A DNA stretch of 64,000 bases from JBBQFI01 sp038321775 (GCA_038321775.1 JBBQFI010000009.1:1-64000); one strand, 5' to 3'; shown: positions 52,667-62,062, counted from the stretch's first letter. Notes: generated by a model not told the origin, from the sequence alone. Made by a program: numbers and translations.

Positions 52667-53635
52667 ATGCGAGTCTGGCCTCTCAGAGACCGCGCGAATG
52701 GTGGTGGCGATAATAATCACGCCATCGCGCTCGATCCAAAGGCGCGACCGGATTTTCTCTGCGTCGGCGCGCAGAAAGGGGGCACAACGTGGCTGACCCA
52801 CCAGCTCATGTTGCATAAGGACTTTTGGATGCCGCCGCTCAAAGAGGTGAATTATTTCAACCAGATGTGTCGATCGCGACATCCCGAGCGCGCGGCGCGA
52901 AGTAACCTGCGTTTGCGCGATGAACGCGACCGACACTTTCTTGAAGCAATGGAAAGCCTGTGCGCACAGCAGCACATCGATCTCGATCGCTACGCGCAGC
53001 TTTTCGCGCCCAAAGGTTCGCTTCTCTCCGGTGACGTCTCGCCGGCCTATTGCATCGTGCCGGAGGAGATTATCGCCCAGATCGTTAATCGCTTTCCAGA
53101 ATTGAAAGTTATTTTCATCGCGCGTGATCCAGTGGAACGAGCCTGGTCGGATTTATCAATGGCGGTGCGCTACGGAGGAATGCAATCTTTCGATACGAAT
53201 AACGGCGATGAAGTTCTACGCCGCTTACTTCATCCGGATATCGTGATGCGATCTTTTCAAAGTGCAATCGTGGCACGATGGCAGCGTCATGTTTCTCCAG
53301 AGCGGTTTCGCCTTTATTTCTTCGACGATCTGCAGAGCGATCCCGCGGAGATGCGACGGTCGATCATACGATTCCTAGGCGCCGATCTGGAAAAATCGGA
53401 CGGCGGCAGCAGAGCGGTGCAAAAGATTAACAAAACGGAAAAGAAGCTACCGTTAACGGAAAGCGTGCGATCTCAAGTCGCGTTCTTTTTCGAAAGGGAG
53501 CTGAGAGATTGCGCAGCGAAACTTGGAGGAGCGGCCAAGAATTGGCCAGCGCGATATGGTTTTCTTTCCATCATCTCGTTCATTCAGATCGTTTCCGACT
53601 GCGACTGCTTTCTCGATCTGTTTACTTGGTGCTAA
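52667..53635 (+). CDS. PAPS-dependent sulfotransferase
   Basis: The protein has 322 residues from the ATG at 52667; the frame is open back to 52556, but that part has no sulfotransferase similarity. The 5'-phosphosulfate loop is VGAQKGGTTWL (from residue 33) and the 3'-phosphate-binding block is VIFIARDPVERAWSDLSMAV. FAPKGSLLSGDVSPAYCIV is another family segment. The enzyme transfers sulfate from PAPS to a hydroxyl, most often on a glycan or lipid at the membrane surface. Neighbours give no clue to the acceptor. A 9-mer (53642-53650) separates its stop from the convergent antiporter gene. Confidence 0.88.
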   Translation: MRVWPLRDRANGGGDNNHAIALDPKARPDFLCVGAQKGGTTWLTHQLMLHKDFWMPPLKEVNYFNQMCRSRHPERAARSNLRLRDERDRHFLEAMESLCAQQHIDLDRYAQLFAPKGSLLSGDVSPAYCIVPEEIIAQIVNRFPELKVIFIARDPVERAWSDLSMAVRYGGMQSFDTNNGDEVLRRLLHPDIVMRSFQSAIVARWQRHVSPERFRLYFFDDLQSDPAEMRRSIIRFLGADLEKSDGGSRAVQKINKTEKKLPLTESVRSQVAFFFERELRDCAAKLGGAAKNWPARYGFLSIISFIQIVSDCDCFLDLFTWC

Positions 53636-53651
53636 TCGTTTGCCTAACGAA

Positions 53652-55235
53652 TCATGAACCGAGAAGCCGCGCTTCGGCCAGGTCGAGATCGCGTTGAATC
53701 CGACGCAGAGCTCGATCGCTGATTACTTGCTCGTTGCGCAGTTGAATAATTTTTTCGCGTTCCGTCGTGAGCGCCATTTGCTGCAGGCGCTGAAAATCAG
53801 GCGTCACGACTTCGCCGCTGGGATTTCCAGTCTCCATGCCACAGCGACGCAGCTGTGCCATGCGGTCGTCGTACTCGGCACGCAAACGTTGCACAGCCTC
53901 CGGGGACGCACCCTCGTGCGCGGCAGTATTTTCAAGATAAGCGATTGCGGCCTGGTTGGCGGCGACACGCGCGGAACGCTCTTCTTCATCGGTTACGCCA
54001 TCGTCGTGAATGCCAAGTTTCCGAATGAGAAACGGCAGACTAAGACCTTGCCCAACGAGAGTGGTGAGAATGACGCAGAACGTGAAAAATAAAATGTAAT
54101 TGCGGCCGGGAAATGGTCTTCCGCCCGGCAAAGTGAACGGGAGCGCGAACGCTGCTGCGAGAGAAATGACGCCGCGCATGCCAGCCCAGGCGACGAGCGC
54201 AACATTTTGCCAGCGCGGCTCGGGTTCGTGCGCGCGAATTTTTTTGCTAAGGAGCCGCGGCAGATAAACGCCGGGAATAACCCAGGCGATGCGAGCGACG
54301 ACGACTACCGCACAAATTAGAACTGCATCATAAAAAAGCGTGAGCCGCGACGCGCCGTTCATCGCGTGCAGAATTCCCGGCAACTGCAACCCGATGACGA
54401 TGAAAATGAATCCGTTTAGGAGAAAACCGACTGCTTCCCAAAATGCGAACGCTTGCAGGCGATAGCGGGCTTTGACGACGACCGGCGAGTGCCAGCCGAG
54501 ATACATCCCTGCGGTAACGGCGGCAAGCACGCCGGAAAAATGCAGGCGCTCCGCGGGCAGATAAGCAAGAAAAGGAGTGAGAAGAGAAACCGTAACTTGC
54601 ACGGGCGGATCATCGAGGCGGCGCTGCACCTCGCGCATCAAAAAACCGGCGAGCAGACCGAATCCAATTCCACCGGCGGCGACCCAAACGAAAAGCAGTG
54701 ATGCATGACCGAGCGAGAAACTCCCCGTCATCAACGCGCCGATGGCGAATTGCAGTGCAACGAGCGCAGTTGCGTCGTTCACGAGACTTTCGCCTTCGAG
54801 AATCGCCTCGATGCGATGCGGTACGGAAAGGCGACGAATCACCGCAGTCGCGGCGATCGCATCGGGCGGTGAGACGATTGCACCGAGCGCGAACGCCGCA
54901 GCCCAGGGAAGCGATGGCACAAGCATGTGGGCCACCCACGCGACCACAACCATTGTCGTAAGCACCAAACCGATCGCGAGCAAAAGAATCGCGCGCAAGT
55001 TTCGGCGAAAATCCCGCCATGAAGTGAACAGCGCCGTCGGATAAAGAAGAGCAGGCAGAAAGAAATAAAAGACGATGTTGGGATCGAGTCTTACCTGCGG
55101 AAGCCGCGGGATAAAACTCACCGCGAGGCCGCCGAGAACGAGCATTACCGGATAGGGCGCTTCGATTTTTTTCGCGATGACGACGAGCGCCACCATCAGC
55201 ATGAGCAAAATCGCAATGACTTCGGCTTGTTGCAT
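53652..55235 (-). CDS. CPA1-type Na+/H+ antiporter
   Basis: A 527-residue protein with about 12 membrane helices in the first 410 residues. Conserved CPA1 blocks: GAIVSPPDAIAATAVIRRL with the Asp of the unwound helix, ILEGESLVNDATALVALQ carrying the ND pair, and WAGMRGVISLAAAFALPF. The C-terminal ~110 residues are cytoplasmic and helical (RLRAEYDDRMAQLRRCG), possibly regulatory. It would exchange Na+ or K+ for protons and set internal pH. A HxlR regulator lies 39 bases upstream on the same strand. Ends converge with the sulfotransferase gene. Confidence 0.92.
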   Translation of the reverse strand: MQQAEVIAILLMLMVALVVIAKKIEAPYPVMLVLGGLAVSFIPRLPQVRLDPNIVFYFFLPALLYPTALFTSWRDFRRNLRAILLLAIGLVLTTMVVVAWVAHMLVPSLPWAAAFALGAIVSPPDAIAATAVIRRLSVPHRIEAILEGESLVNDATALVALQFAIGALMTGSFSLGHASLLFVWVAAGGIGFGLLAGFLMREVQRRLDDPPVQVTVSLLTPFLAYLPAERLHFSGVLAAVTAGMYLGWHSPVVVKARYRLQAFAFWEAVGFLLNGFIFIVIGLQLPGILHAMNGASRLTLFYDAVLICAVVVVARIAWVIPGVYLPRLLSKKIRAHEPEPRWQNVALVAWAGMRGVISLAAAFALPFTLPGGRPFPGRNYILFFTFCVILTTLVGQGLSLPFLIRKLGIHDDGVTDEEERSARVAANQAAIAYLENTAAHEGASPEAVQRLRAEYDDRMAQLRRCGMETGNPSGEVVTPDFQRLQQMALTTEREKIIQLRNEQVISDRALRRIQRDLDLAEARLLGS

Positions 55236-55274
55236 GCGCGAAAATACTATAAACGGGGAAATTACCCCGGTAGG

Positions 55275-55700
55275 TTATGTAACGGCTACGAGACCGCGTC
55301 CAGCGACAGGGGCAACCGGTCTTTGTTTTGCCGCCTTGGCGCGATTTGCTTCCAACTCCGACAAGTGTTTTTCCGACCATTTGCAGATGGCGTGCAATGG
55401 TTCGATCAAGGTACGACCGAGAGGAGTAAGCGCATACTCGACACGAGGCGGAACAACTGGATAAATGGTTCGCCTAACGAGTCCGTCGCGCTCGAGGCTG
55501 CGCAATGTCTGGGTAAGCATTTTTTGCGAGATCCCGTCGATCTTGCGCTGCAGTTCGGCATAGCGATGAATGCGTTCGCTCAGGACTCGAATGATGAGGG
55601 CGGTCCATTTATCGGCAATGCGAGCGAGAACGAGACGAGAAAGGCAGCGCGCGTTCAGGACGGACGGAGCTGAGCTGTTCTTAGACGAAGGCTTCGGCAT
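55275..55700 (-). CDS. HxlR-family transcriptional regulator
   Basis: The protein has 141 residues from the ATG at 55698-55700; an ATG 12 codons upstream is also possible. The single winged-helix domain is nearly complete: RIADKWTALIIRVLSERIHR, then ELQRKIDGISQKMLTQTLRS, LERDGLVRRTIYPVVPPRVE, YALTPLGRTLIEPL. HxlR proteins bind DNA as dimers, often sensing reactive or aldehyde species through an N-terminal Cys; a Cys occurs before the first helix (NARCLSRL). It is just upstream of the antiporter gene and may control it. Confidence 0.9.
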   Translation of the reverse strand: MPKPSSKNSSAPSVLNARCLSRLVLARIADKWTALIIRVLSERIHRYAELQRKIDGISQKMLTQTLRSLERDGLVRRTIYPVVPPRVEYALTPLGRTLIEPLHAICKWSEKHLSELEANRAKAAKQRPVAPVAGRGLVAVT

Positions 55701-55849
55701 ATGCCGCACTTTCACGGAATCGCCTCTTACAAGCAAGCGGAGCGTAACAAACCAAATGGCACGTTGCAGTACATCCAGAAAACAAATGTATCGCGACGAT
55801 TTCCGGAGCGACTGGCAGACCCCGCAAATACTAATGAGGCCTCAAGGAA

Positions 55850-56365
55850 TTATTCGCCCCTGGGCCTGTTGGAACGAAGACCCTCCATCATCTTTGAATC
55901 CGCTTTCTCGATGTTGTTCATCCCGACGCCATTGATGACTCTTCCCTGTTCATCAACTTCGACCCATCGACCACCGCCGATATGAGTTCCCGTCTCGGCC
56001 GCAATGTAAATCATGTGATGCTTGGAAGACGCAGTTTTTTGGGTTAATCCAAAATTTAGCTGAGTGCGTTTGTCCGAGTGCACGTCGGCATTGAGAATCG
56101 ACGCCTTGACCGTTCCGGCGACAAGAAGAGTGACTTTGTAAGACCCACTCGCCAAACCATCGGAAACGTAGTGTCCGGCGGCATCCGTCTTCACAATCCT
56201 GGACATTTTACTTCCACTTCTTGCCTCGATCCGAACATCGGCATCCTTGACTGGATGTCCCACCGCATCCTTCACAATGCCTTCCAGACCTGACGGGCCA
56301 GCCCAGGCAGTGAGGGTTAAAAGAAGCAAGCCAACGAAACTAAGACGAAGAGATTTTGTCGACAT
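55850..56365 (-). CDS. Exported carboxypeptidase-regulatory-like (Ig-type) domain protein
   Basis: The protein has 171 residues from the ATG at 56363-56365, which gives a good signal peptide (LRLSFVGLLLLTLTAWAG); the frame extends 12 residues further upstream. The mature N-terminal part GLEGIVKDAVGHPVKDADVR, then KTDAAGHYVSDGLASGSYKV is a carboxypeptidase-D-regulatory-like beta-sandwich, a common surface or periplasmic binding module. The C-terminal part (AAETGTHIGGGRWVEVDEQG) has no recognised fold. Function unknown. It is divergent from purD with 164 bases between. Confidence 0.75.
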   Translation of the reverse strand: MSTKSLRLSFVGLLLLTLTAWAGPSGLEGIVKDAVGHPVKDADVRIEARSGSKMSRIVKTDAAGHYVSDGLASGSYKVTLLVAGTVKASILNADVHSDKRTQLNFGLTQKTASSKHHMIYIAAETGTHIGGGRWVEVDEQGRVINGVGMNNIEKADSKMMEGLRSNRPRGE

Positions 56366-56529
56366 AGTCGGCATCCTGAGGTTTTTCCGGCTGAAACTCA
56401 ATAACCTATCAAGGGAGATTGCGGAAATGGAACGAGTTCGCAGATCATTTGGATCCTACTTTCAAATTGTCCGATCAAGCGAGAGCCTCTTGCGCGTAAG
56501 CTATCGCCGCGGACAATCGCAAATATTCA

Positions 56530-57816
56530 ATGAGGATTTTGGTTATCGGCAGCGGCGGAAGAGAACATGCGCTGACTTGGAAACTCAAACAGTCTCCGGG
56601 TGCAGATCGAATCTTCTGCGCCCCTGGCAATGCCGGTACGGCGCAGGTCGCCGAGAATTTCGCGATTCAAACAAATGATTTCTCCGCGCTGATTCGTTTC
56701 GCGAAGGAAAACAAAATCGATCTTACGGTCGTCGGTCCGGACGATCCGCTGGCGGGGGGAATCGTCGATGTTTTCCAAACCGAAGGTTTGCGGATTTTTG
56801 GGCCTAACGAGTCAGCAGCGCGTCTGGAATCGTCCAAAATCTTCGCAAAGGAGTTGATGCGAAAAAAAGGAATACCGACCGCGGCGGCACGCGCATTTTC
56901 GCATAGCGCCGACGCCCGGCGCTATGTGGAACAGCTCAATTTTCCGGTGGTGATCAAAGCGGACGGTCTGGCATTGGGCAAAGGCGTGATCATTACGGCA
57001 GACGCGAAATCCGCGGCGGAAGCGATAGAAGAAATGATGGAGGAAGGAAAATTTGGCGAGGCTGGCCGGCGCGTCGTGATCGAAGAATTTCTTCGTGGCT
57101 GGGAATGTTCACTCCACGCGCTGGTCGACGGTGAGAATTATCAGATGCTCGCAACTGCGCGGGATCACAAGCGTGCTCAGGATGGCGATGCCGGATTGAA
57201 CACGGGCGGTATGGGTGCCTTCAGTCCGGCGGAAGACTGGAGCAAACAGTTACAAGCGCAATTCGACGACGAAATCATGCGACCACTTCTCGCTGGTCTG
57301 CGCGAGAATGGTGTATTATTTCGCGGTCTGCTTTTCCCGGGATTAATGATCACGGACCGCGGCGCGCAGGTTCTGGAATTCAATTGCCGCTTCGGCGATC
57401 CCGAAACGCAGGTAATTTTACCGCGGCTTCGATCAGATTTGATTGAGCTGCTCGAAGCGACGATCGACGGTCGCCTCGAGGAAATGAGCATCGAGTGGGA
57501 CGCCAGAGCGGCGGTGACGGTGGTAATGGCTTCCGGCGGTTACCCAGAAAAATACGAGACTGGAAAAATAATCAGCGGTCTGGAGGAAGCGGCGAAATTG
57601 GAAAACGTGAAAGTATTTCATGCCGGCACGCGAATGGCGAACGGCGACATCGTCACTTCGGGCGGACGCGTTCTCGCGGTGACCGCACTCGGTTCAACGC
57701 GAGCAGAAGCGAGGAAGCGCGCTTACGAAGCGGTATCTCGAATTCATTTTGAGGGCTGCCATTACCGGCGGGATATTGCTCTGGCGAAGGAGACGGATAC
57801 AGTTCCGGCGCGCTAA
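56530..57816 (+). CDS. purD: Phosphoribosylamine-glycine ligase
   Basis: A 428-residue ATP-grasp enzyme of purine synthesis that joins glycine to phosphoribosylamine. It starts MRILVIGSGGREHALTWKL and has FPVVIKADGLALGKGVII, the ATP-binding EFLRGWECSLHALVDGENY, RAQDGDAGLNTGGMGAFSPA and EFNCRFGDPETQVILPRL. The length is standard. The stop overlaps the next ATG by one base (TAATG), coupling it to the S41-like gene, an unusual partner. A 9-mer occurs at 56802-56810. Confidence 0.96.
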   Translation: MRILVIGSGGREHALTWKLKQSPGADRIFCAPGNAGTAQVAENFAIQTNDFSALIRFAKENKIDLTVVGPDDPLAGGIVDVFQTEGLRIFGPNESAARLESSKIFAKELMRKKGIPTAAARAFSHSADARRYVEQLNFPVVIKADGLALGKGVIITADAKSAAEAIEEMMEEGKFGEAGRRVVIEEFLRGWECSLHALVDGENYQMLATARDHKRAQDGDAGLNTGGMGAFSPAEDWSKQLQAQFDDEIMRPLLAGLRENGVLFRGLLFPGLMITDRGAQVLEFNCRFGDPETQVILPRLRSDLIELLEATIDGRLEEMSIEWDARAAVTVVMASGGYPEKYETGKIISGLEEAAKLENVKVFHAGTRMANGDIVTSGGRVLAVTALGSTRAEARKRAYEAVSRIHFEGCHYRRDIALAKETDTVPAR

Positions 57817-58910
57817 TGCAGCGAGATTTTCTTCTCGGATTCGCCGGTTGGTTCCTGGTCGCGGTGACGAACGCCGCGCCATCGCCGACGCCGGCAATCT
57901 CTGCGTCTCCGGCTCAAGCCAAGCCCACGCCTCTACCATCGCCCGCCGCGCTTATCGATTCGCTTAAGCCGGAAGATTTGCAGCAAGTGATCCCGCTTTT
58001 GAAAAGCAACTTCGTCAATCCGGATGCGTTAAACGATGCGGAATTGAATCGGGCAACCTTGCAGGGACTCATGATTCGTCTGGGCCACGGGATTGTTCTG
58101 TTGCCGAGCGGAGCGGCTGCGCAAACGGAAACAAGCAGCCCGTTTTTTAACGAAATTCTCGGAGGGCACATTGGATATTTGCGCCTCGGTGCGATCACGG
58201 TCGGCAACTTGCAATCGATGGATGCGGCGCTGAAGAATTTCGCAACGCAGAAGGTGGACGCTCTTGTTATCGACTTGCGAGCAACTCCATCAACGAACGA
58301 TTTCGCAACCGCCGCGGAATTCGCCAAGCGTTTCACGCCAAAGGGCAAAACGCTTTTTGTTCTGCGAAAACCTGCCGCAAAGCCGGAACGCGTTTTTTCC
58401 TCCGACCGCGATCCGACCTACCAGGGTTTAACGATGGTGTTAATCGACAACAGCACGGGCGGCGCGGCGGAAGCGCTCGCGGGTGCGCTGCGTATTTATG
58501 ATAAAGCGATGATGATCGGACAGGCCACCGCCGGGAGCGCGGTAGAATATTCCGATCTTACTTTGCCGAGCGGGAAAATTTTGCGCGTGGCCGTGAGCGA
58601 AGTCGTTCTGCCGGAAGCGAAGGTATTATATCCAACAGGCGTTACGCCCGATCTGCCCGTGGAAATGTCGGAGAAAGACAAACGCGAAATCTTCCAGCAA
58701 AGCCTAACGAAAGGAATGAGCCGGTATGTTTTTGAAAGCGAACGGCCGCACCTGAACGAAGCGGCCTTGCTTGCGGGCACAAACCCGGAGCTGGAGGCGA
58801 TCGAAGCGACGCAACAAGGACGCGGGCCCACCAAAGAAACGCTCCACGATCCGGTCGCGCAACGCGCGGTCGATCTTGTCACCTCCGTTGGGATCTATCA
58901 AAAACACTGA
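57816..58910 (+). CDS. S41 peptidase-like protein, catalytic residues lost
   Basis: A 364-residue exported protein (signal peptide LLGFAGWFLVAVTNAAP, then a Pro/Ala-rich segment). The region GHIGYLRLGAITVGNLQSMD through VDALVIDLRATPSTNDF, LTMVLIDNSTGGAAEALAGA and MIGQATAGSAVEYSDLTLPS follows the C-terminal processing protease (S41) fold. The nucleophile segment that normally reads SASASE is TGGAAE, and the Lys of the FGKG-type motif is replaced. It therefore probably does not cleave peptides and may bind them. A PDZ domain is not evident. It is translationally coupled to purD and precedes rnc. Confidence 0.75.
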   Translation: MQRDFLLGFAGWFLVAVTNAAPSPTPAISASPAQAKPTPLPSPAALIDSLKPEDLQQVIPLLKSNFVNPDALNDAELNRATLQGLMIRLGHGIVLLPSGAAAQTETSSPFFNEILGGHIGYLRLGAITVGNLQSMDAALKNFATQKVDALVIDLRATPSTNDFATAAEFAKRFTPKGKTLFVLRKPAAKPERVFSSDRDPTYQGLTMVLIDNSTGGAAEALAGALRIYDKAMMIGQATAGSAVEYSDLTLPSGKILRVAVSEVVLPEAKVLYPTGVTPDLPVEMSEKDKREIFQQSLTKGMSRYVFESERPHLNEAALLAGTNPELEAIEATQQGRGPTKETLHDPVAQRAVDLVTSVGIYQKH

Positions 58911-58980
58911 GCGTGTCGTCGTTAGGCGCTTACGTCAGACTTCTGGTCAAACCTTCCGCGATTGGATAAAATCACGCAGA

Positions 58981-59673
58981 TTGAATCCGCTTGAAGAACG
59001 AATCGGTTACAAATTTCGCAATTCACTCCTGCTCGGTGAAGCATTAACGCATCCGAGTCTGAGGCACGAAACGCAGCGCCGTTATTTTGATAATCAACGC
59101 CTGGAATTTTTAGGCGATGCCGTTCTCCAACTCGTCATCACGGAATATTTATATTCGTCGTTCTCGCGGGAAGCTGAAGGACGCCTAACGAAACTGCGTT
59201 CGCGACTCGTTTCTCGCGAATCTCTCAAGAAACACGCGGCCGAGCTCGATCTTGGTCAATACCTCATGCTCGGGCGCGGTGAAGAAGCGAGCGGTGGTCG
59301 CATGCGTGATTCCACTCTGGCCGACGCCTTTGAGGCTCTGATTGGCGCGATCTATCTCGATAGCGATCTCGCAACGGTTCGACGTTTCGTCCTTGACCAG
59401 ATGGAAGCCGAGCTCGCCCAGATCGCGGAAGATCCGGTCGACATCAATCCGAAAGGACAGCTCCAGGAATTGCTCCAGGCAATTTCACCGCGCAGTCCGG
59501 TCTACGAATCGATTTTGCAAACGGGACCCGAACACGCGAAAACATTTGTCGTGCGCGTCCTGTGGGAAGGAAAGGATCTTGGGCAGGGCAGTGGTCGCAG
59601 CAAGAAACACGCGGAGACAGCGGCCGCGGTGGAGGCGTTGAAATTACGCACTTGGGAGGAAGCGGAATCCTGA
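58981..59673 (+). CDS. rnc: Ribonuclease III
   Basis: The protein has 230 residues if started at TTG 58981, which gives the normal RNase III length; no ATG lies in this frame near the start, and the frame is open upstream into the preceding gene. The signature NQRLEFLGDAVL is at residues 38-49, and DSTLADAFEALIGAIYLDSD supplies the second set of metal-binding acids. The C-terminal double-stranded RNA-binding domain begins at PKGQLQELLQAISPRSPVYE and ends GSGRSKKHAETAAAVEAL. It processes rRNA and structured mRNAs. It converges on thiD with adjacent stop codons. Confidence 0.9.
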   Translation: MNPLEERIGYKFRNSLLLGEALTHPSLRHETQRRYFDNQRLEFLGDAVLQLVITEYLYSSFSREAEGRLTKLRSRLVSRESLKKHAAELDLGQYLMLGRGEEASGGRMRDSTLADAFEALIGAIYLDSDLATVRRFVLDQMEAELAQIAEDPVDINPKGQLQELLQAISPRSPVYESILQTGPEHAKTFVVRVLWEGKDLGQGSGRSKKHAETAAAVEALKLRTWEEAES

Positions 59674-60513
59674 TTATTCGTTAGGCGAATGATTGAGAGC
59701 GTCAATGGTCGCGTCGGATTTGTTCGACCAGCTGAAGTGTTGCGCGATTGACGCCGTGACAAATTTCTTGGCGCGACGAATTGATTCTTCGAGGTCAAAT
59801 CCGCGCGCCAGGCCAGCCGTAATCGCGGCCGAGTACGTGCAACCGGTTCCATGGGTTGAAACGCCACGAATGAATGGGGCTGTAAACTCGACAATCCTTT
59901 CGTTAAGAAAAAGCAAATCGATCGCCTCATCGCCGGAGAGATGACCGCCCTTGAGGAGAACCGGGACACCGAACTTAAGGCTTAATTTTTTTCCCGCGCG
60001 ACGCATCGCATCGATTCCGGCAATGGGCTCGCTGAGAAGACGCGCCGCTTCGTCCAAATTAGGCGTGATCAAAGTCGCACGCGGAAATAGTTCACGTTCG
60101 TAACAAGCGATCGCTTCCGGCTGCAAAAGTGCGTCGCCACTCGTTGCGATCATCACCGGGTCGATCACCAGCGGTATTTCGCTCGCACGCTCGGCAAGAA
60201 TGCGCGCGACCGTCGAAACGATTTCGCACGAGTAAAGAAGTCCGGTCTTGATCGCCGCAACCGGAAATTTTTCCAAAAGAAGTTCCAGCTGTTCGCGCAC
60301 AATCTCGGCTCCGACGTTCTGAATGCGCGCGACCTTTCCGGGCGTTTCGGCGACGACACATGTGATCGCCGTCAACCCGTAAACACCGAGCGCGCTGAAC
60401 GTTTTCACGTCGGCTTGCGCACCTGCACCGGCACTGCTGTCGGAACCTGCGATCGTCAGAGCAATGGGCACGGCGCGCACGATCGTCGGCGCGAAGTCGT
60501 CGCGCCTTCCCAT
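59674..60513 (-). CDS. thiD: Hydroxymethylpyrimidine/phosphomethylpyrimidine kinase
   Basis: A 279-residue ribokinase-family enzyme that phosphorylates HMP and HMP-P for thiamine synthesis. Signature elements: ALTIAGSDSSAGAGAQADVK, AIKTGLLYS, VIDPVMIATSGDALL, TLITPNLDEAARLL and the anion-hole/catalytic block STHGTGCTYSAAITAGLA. The length is typical (about 265). It could alternatively act as a pyridoxal kinase, as some ThiD proteins do. No other thi genes or TPP riboswitch are visible nearby. A 9-mer hairpin lies over its last codons (59676-59690). Confidence 0.93.
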   Translation of the reverse strand: MGRRDDFAPTIVRAVPIALTIAGSDSSAGAGAQADVKTFSALGVYGLTAITCVVAETPGKVARIQNVGAEIVREQLELLLEKFPVAAIKTGLLYSCEIVSTVARILAERASEIPLVIDPVMIATSGDALLQPEAIACYERELFPRATLITPNLDEAARLLSEPIAGIDAMRRAGKKLSLKFGVPVLLKGGHLSGDEAIDLLFLNERIVEFTAPFIRGVSTHGTGCTYSAAITAGLARGFDLEESIRRAKKFVTASIAQHFSWSNKSDATIDALNHSPNE

Positions 60514-60520
60514 TTTATGA

Positions 60521-60754
60521 CTACGCTCCGTCGCTGCCGATTGCCTCTACCGGGCAACCTTCCTGCGCTTCTTTGCAGAGCGCGTCTTCCTCGGGAGTTT
60601 CGGCCTGCTTGTAGACAAAAGAATGGCCGCCGTCATCGTTGCGCTTGAAATTTGCCGGGGCCGTTTCGCGACACAAATCGCAATCGATACATTGGTCGTC
60701 GACGTAGAATTTTCCTTCTACGTTTTCCGGATATTTATTTGCTGCGTCAGCCAT
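60521..60754 (-). CDS. Small 4Fe-4S ferredoxin
   Basis: The protein has 77 residues from the ATG at 60752-60754; the frame reaches 60865, but the added part is not ferredoxin-like. The cluster ligands are CIDCDLC (Cys22, 25, 28) plus Cys67 followed by Pro (GCPVEA), as in single-cluster ferredoxins; Cys60 could form a disulfide. Electron carrier in the cytoplasm; partners are unknown. It lies seven bases upstream of thiD's stop-distal end, i.e. just before the thiD start on the same strand would be expected to read through from the other side, and is divergent from a small membrane protein gene. Confidence 0.88.
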   Translation of the reverse strand: MADAANKYPENVEGKFYVDDQCIDCDLCRETAPANFKRNDDGGHSFVYKQAETPEEDALCKEAQEGCPVEAIGSDGA

Positions 60755-60894
60755 TTTCGTCCTGTTAAAGTCACTCTTGAGATTGAGAGGTGCAAGGTTA
60801 GGAAGAAAGCCCTCTGGTGCAACAATATTTGCGTCTTTACCATAAAGCGCAAAACCGGCAGACACGTCACAGCCGAAGAGTTGGTGCCAATACG

Positions 60895-61140
60895 ATGAAA
60901 CCCAAGGCCGCGAAAGCGTTAAAGGCGTTTTTAATTGAGCTGGCGGTCTACTCCGTCTTGGTCGTGGGGTATTTTTTCGCGGTTCTTCATTTTCTGGCGG
61001 ATTGGCTCAATCACCTCGAAAAGGCTCACCTTAATATTTATGCGGTTGTGGCCGTTTCACTCATCATCGGACAGGCCATTCTGCTCGAATCTTTAACCAC
61101 CGCATTGATGCGGTTTTTGCAAGGCGGTCGTTCGGAATGA
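60895..61140 (+). CDS. Small two-helix membrane protein
   Basis: The protein has 81 residues from the ATG at 60895. Two hydrophobic segments are seen: LIELAVYSVLVVGYFFAVLH and IYAVVAVSLIIGQAILLESL. The basic N-terminus (MKPKAAKALKA) would stay in the cytoplasm. No family is recognised. The last four bases overlap the start of the sulfite-exporter-like gene (ATGA), so it may be an accessory subunit of that transporter. The three genes to 62944 form an operon. Confidence 0.7.
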   Translation: MKPKAAKALKAFLIELAVYSVLVVGYFFAVLHFLADWLNHLEKAHLNIYAVVAVSLIIGQAILLESLTTALMRFLQGGRSE

Positions 61141-62054
61141 TCGCCATGATGTTCCCGATCTCCCACACGGAGATCAGCCCCATTTATCTCGCCGGGATTG
61201 GTTTTTTGATTGGCATTCTCGGCGGTTTCTTCGGTGTAGGTGGAAGCTTCATCGCTGGTCCAGCATTGCGCGCGGTTGGATTGCACTGGAATTTTGCGGT
61301 CGGAACTGATCTCGCTCACATCGTCGGAAAATCTGTCGTCGCCGCGAAACGACATCGTGCCATGGGCAACGTCGATCTTCGGCTCGGTTTTTTCATGGCG
61401 ATCGGGACAATCGGCGGAGCAGAAATCGGGGCACAGTTTATCCAACACCTGAAACGAGCCGGCAACGTCGACTACGTCGTGAGCATGGTCTCCATTGTCA
61501 CTTACGTCGGGATCTCCGCCTTCATGTTTTGGGAAGGATTGGCCACATTGCGTGCAAAAAAAGGACGCGCGACAAAAAACAAGAAGAAGGATGACTCCGC
61601 CTTCAAAGGCTTCGCCAAACGCGTTCAAAAAATAAAACTCTGGCCGATGGTTTCGCTTCCGGTCTCAGGCGTGAAATCGATTTCCCTGTGGGTGATTTTA
61701 TTCGTCTCGCTCATTGGCGGATTCTTCAGCGGTTTCCTTGGCGGCGGCGCCGGCTATATCCGCATGCCTTCGATGGTTTACATCCTCGGAATTCCAACTC
61801 ATCTCGCTGTCGGCACTGATTTGTTCGAAGTCATCATCTCGGCCAGTTACGGAACGTTCACGCATGCGATCAAAGGCAACGTCGATATTATGATCGCTCT
61901 CGTCATGCACACCGGCGCGGCTATCGGCGCGCAGATCGGCGCGATCATGACTCAATATTTTGCCGGACCAAAAATCCGGCTCGCCTTCGTTCCGCTCCCG
62001 TTGATCGGTGCGGCGATCGTGGTTTATACTTTGATGACCGGAAACAAAATCTGA
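61137..62054 (+). CDS. TauE/SafE-family anion exporter
   Basis: A 305-residue membrane protein with about eight helices. The two family repeats are visible: GFLIGILGGFFGVGGSFIAG near the N-terminus and IGGFFSGFLGGGAGYIRMP in the second half, each followed by VGTDL (AVGTDLAHIVG, AVGTDLFEVII). A charged cytoplasmic loop (KKGRATKNKKKDDSAFKG) separates the halves. Members move sulfite, sulfonates or other organic anions. It overlaps the small membrane protein gene and is eight bases before a universal stress protein gene. Substrate unknown. Confidence 0.88.
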   Translation: MIAMMFPISHTEISPIYLAGIGFLIGILGGFFGVGGSFIAGPALRAVGLHWNFAVGTDLAHIVGKSVVAAKRHRAMGNVDLRLGFFMAIGTIGGAEIGAQFIQHLKRAGNVDYVVSMVSIVTYVGISAFMFWEGLATLRAKKGRATKNKKKDDSAFKGFAKRVQKIKLWPMVSLPVSGVKSISLWVILFVSLIGGFFSGFLGGGAGYIRMPSMVYILGIPTHLAVGTDLFEVIISASYGTFTHAIKGNVDIMIALVMHTGAAIGAQIGAIMTQYFAGPKIRLAFVPLPLIGAAIVVYTLMTGNKI

Positions 62055-62062
62055 TTTCGATT

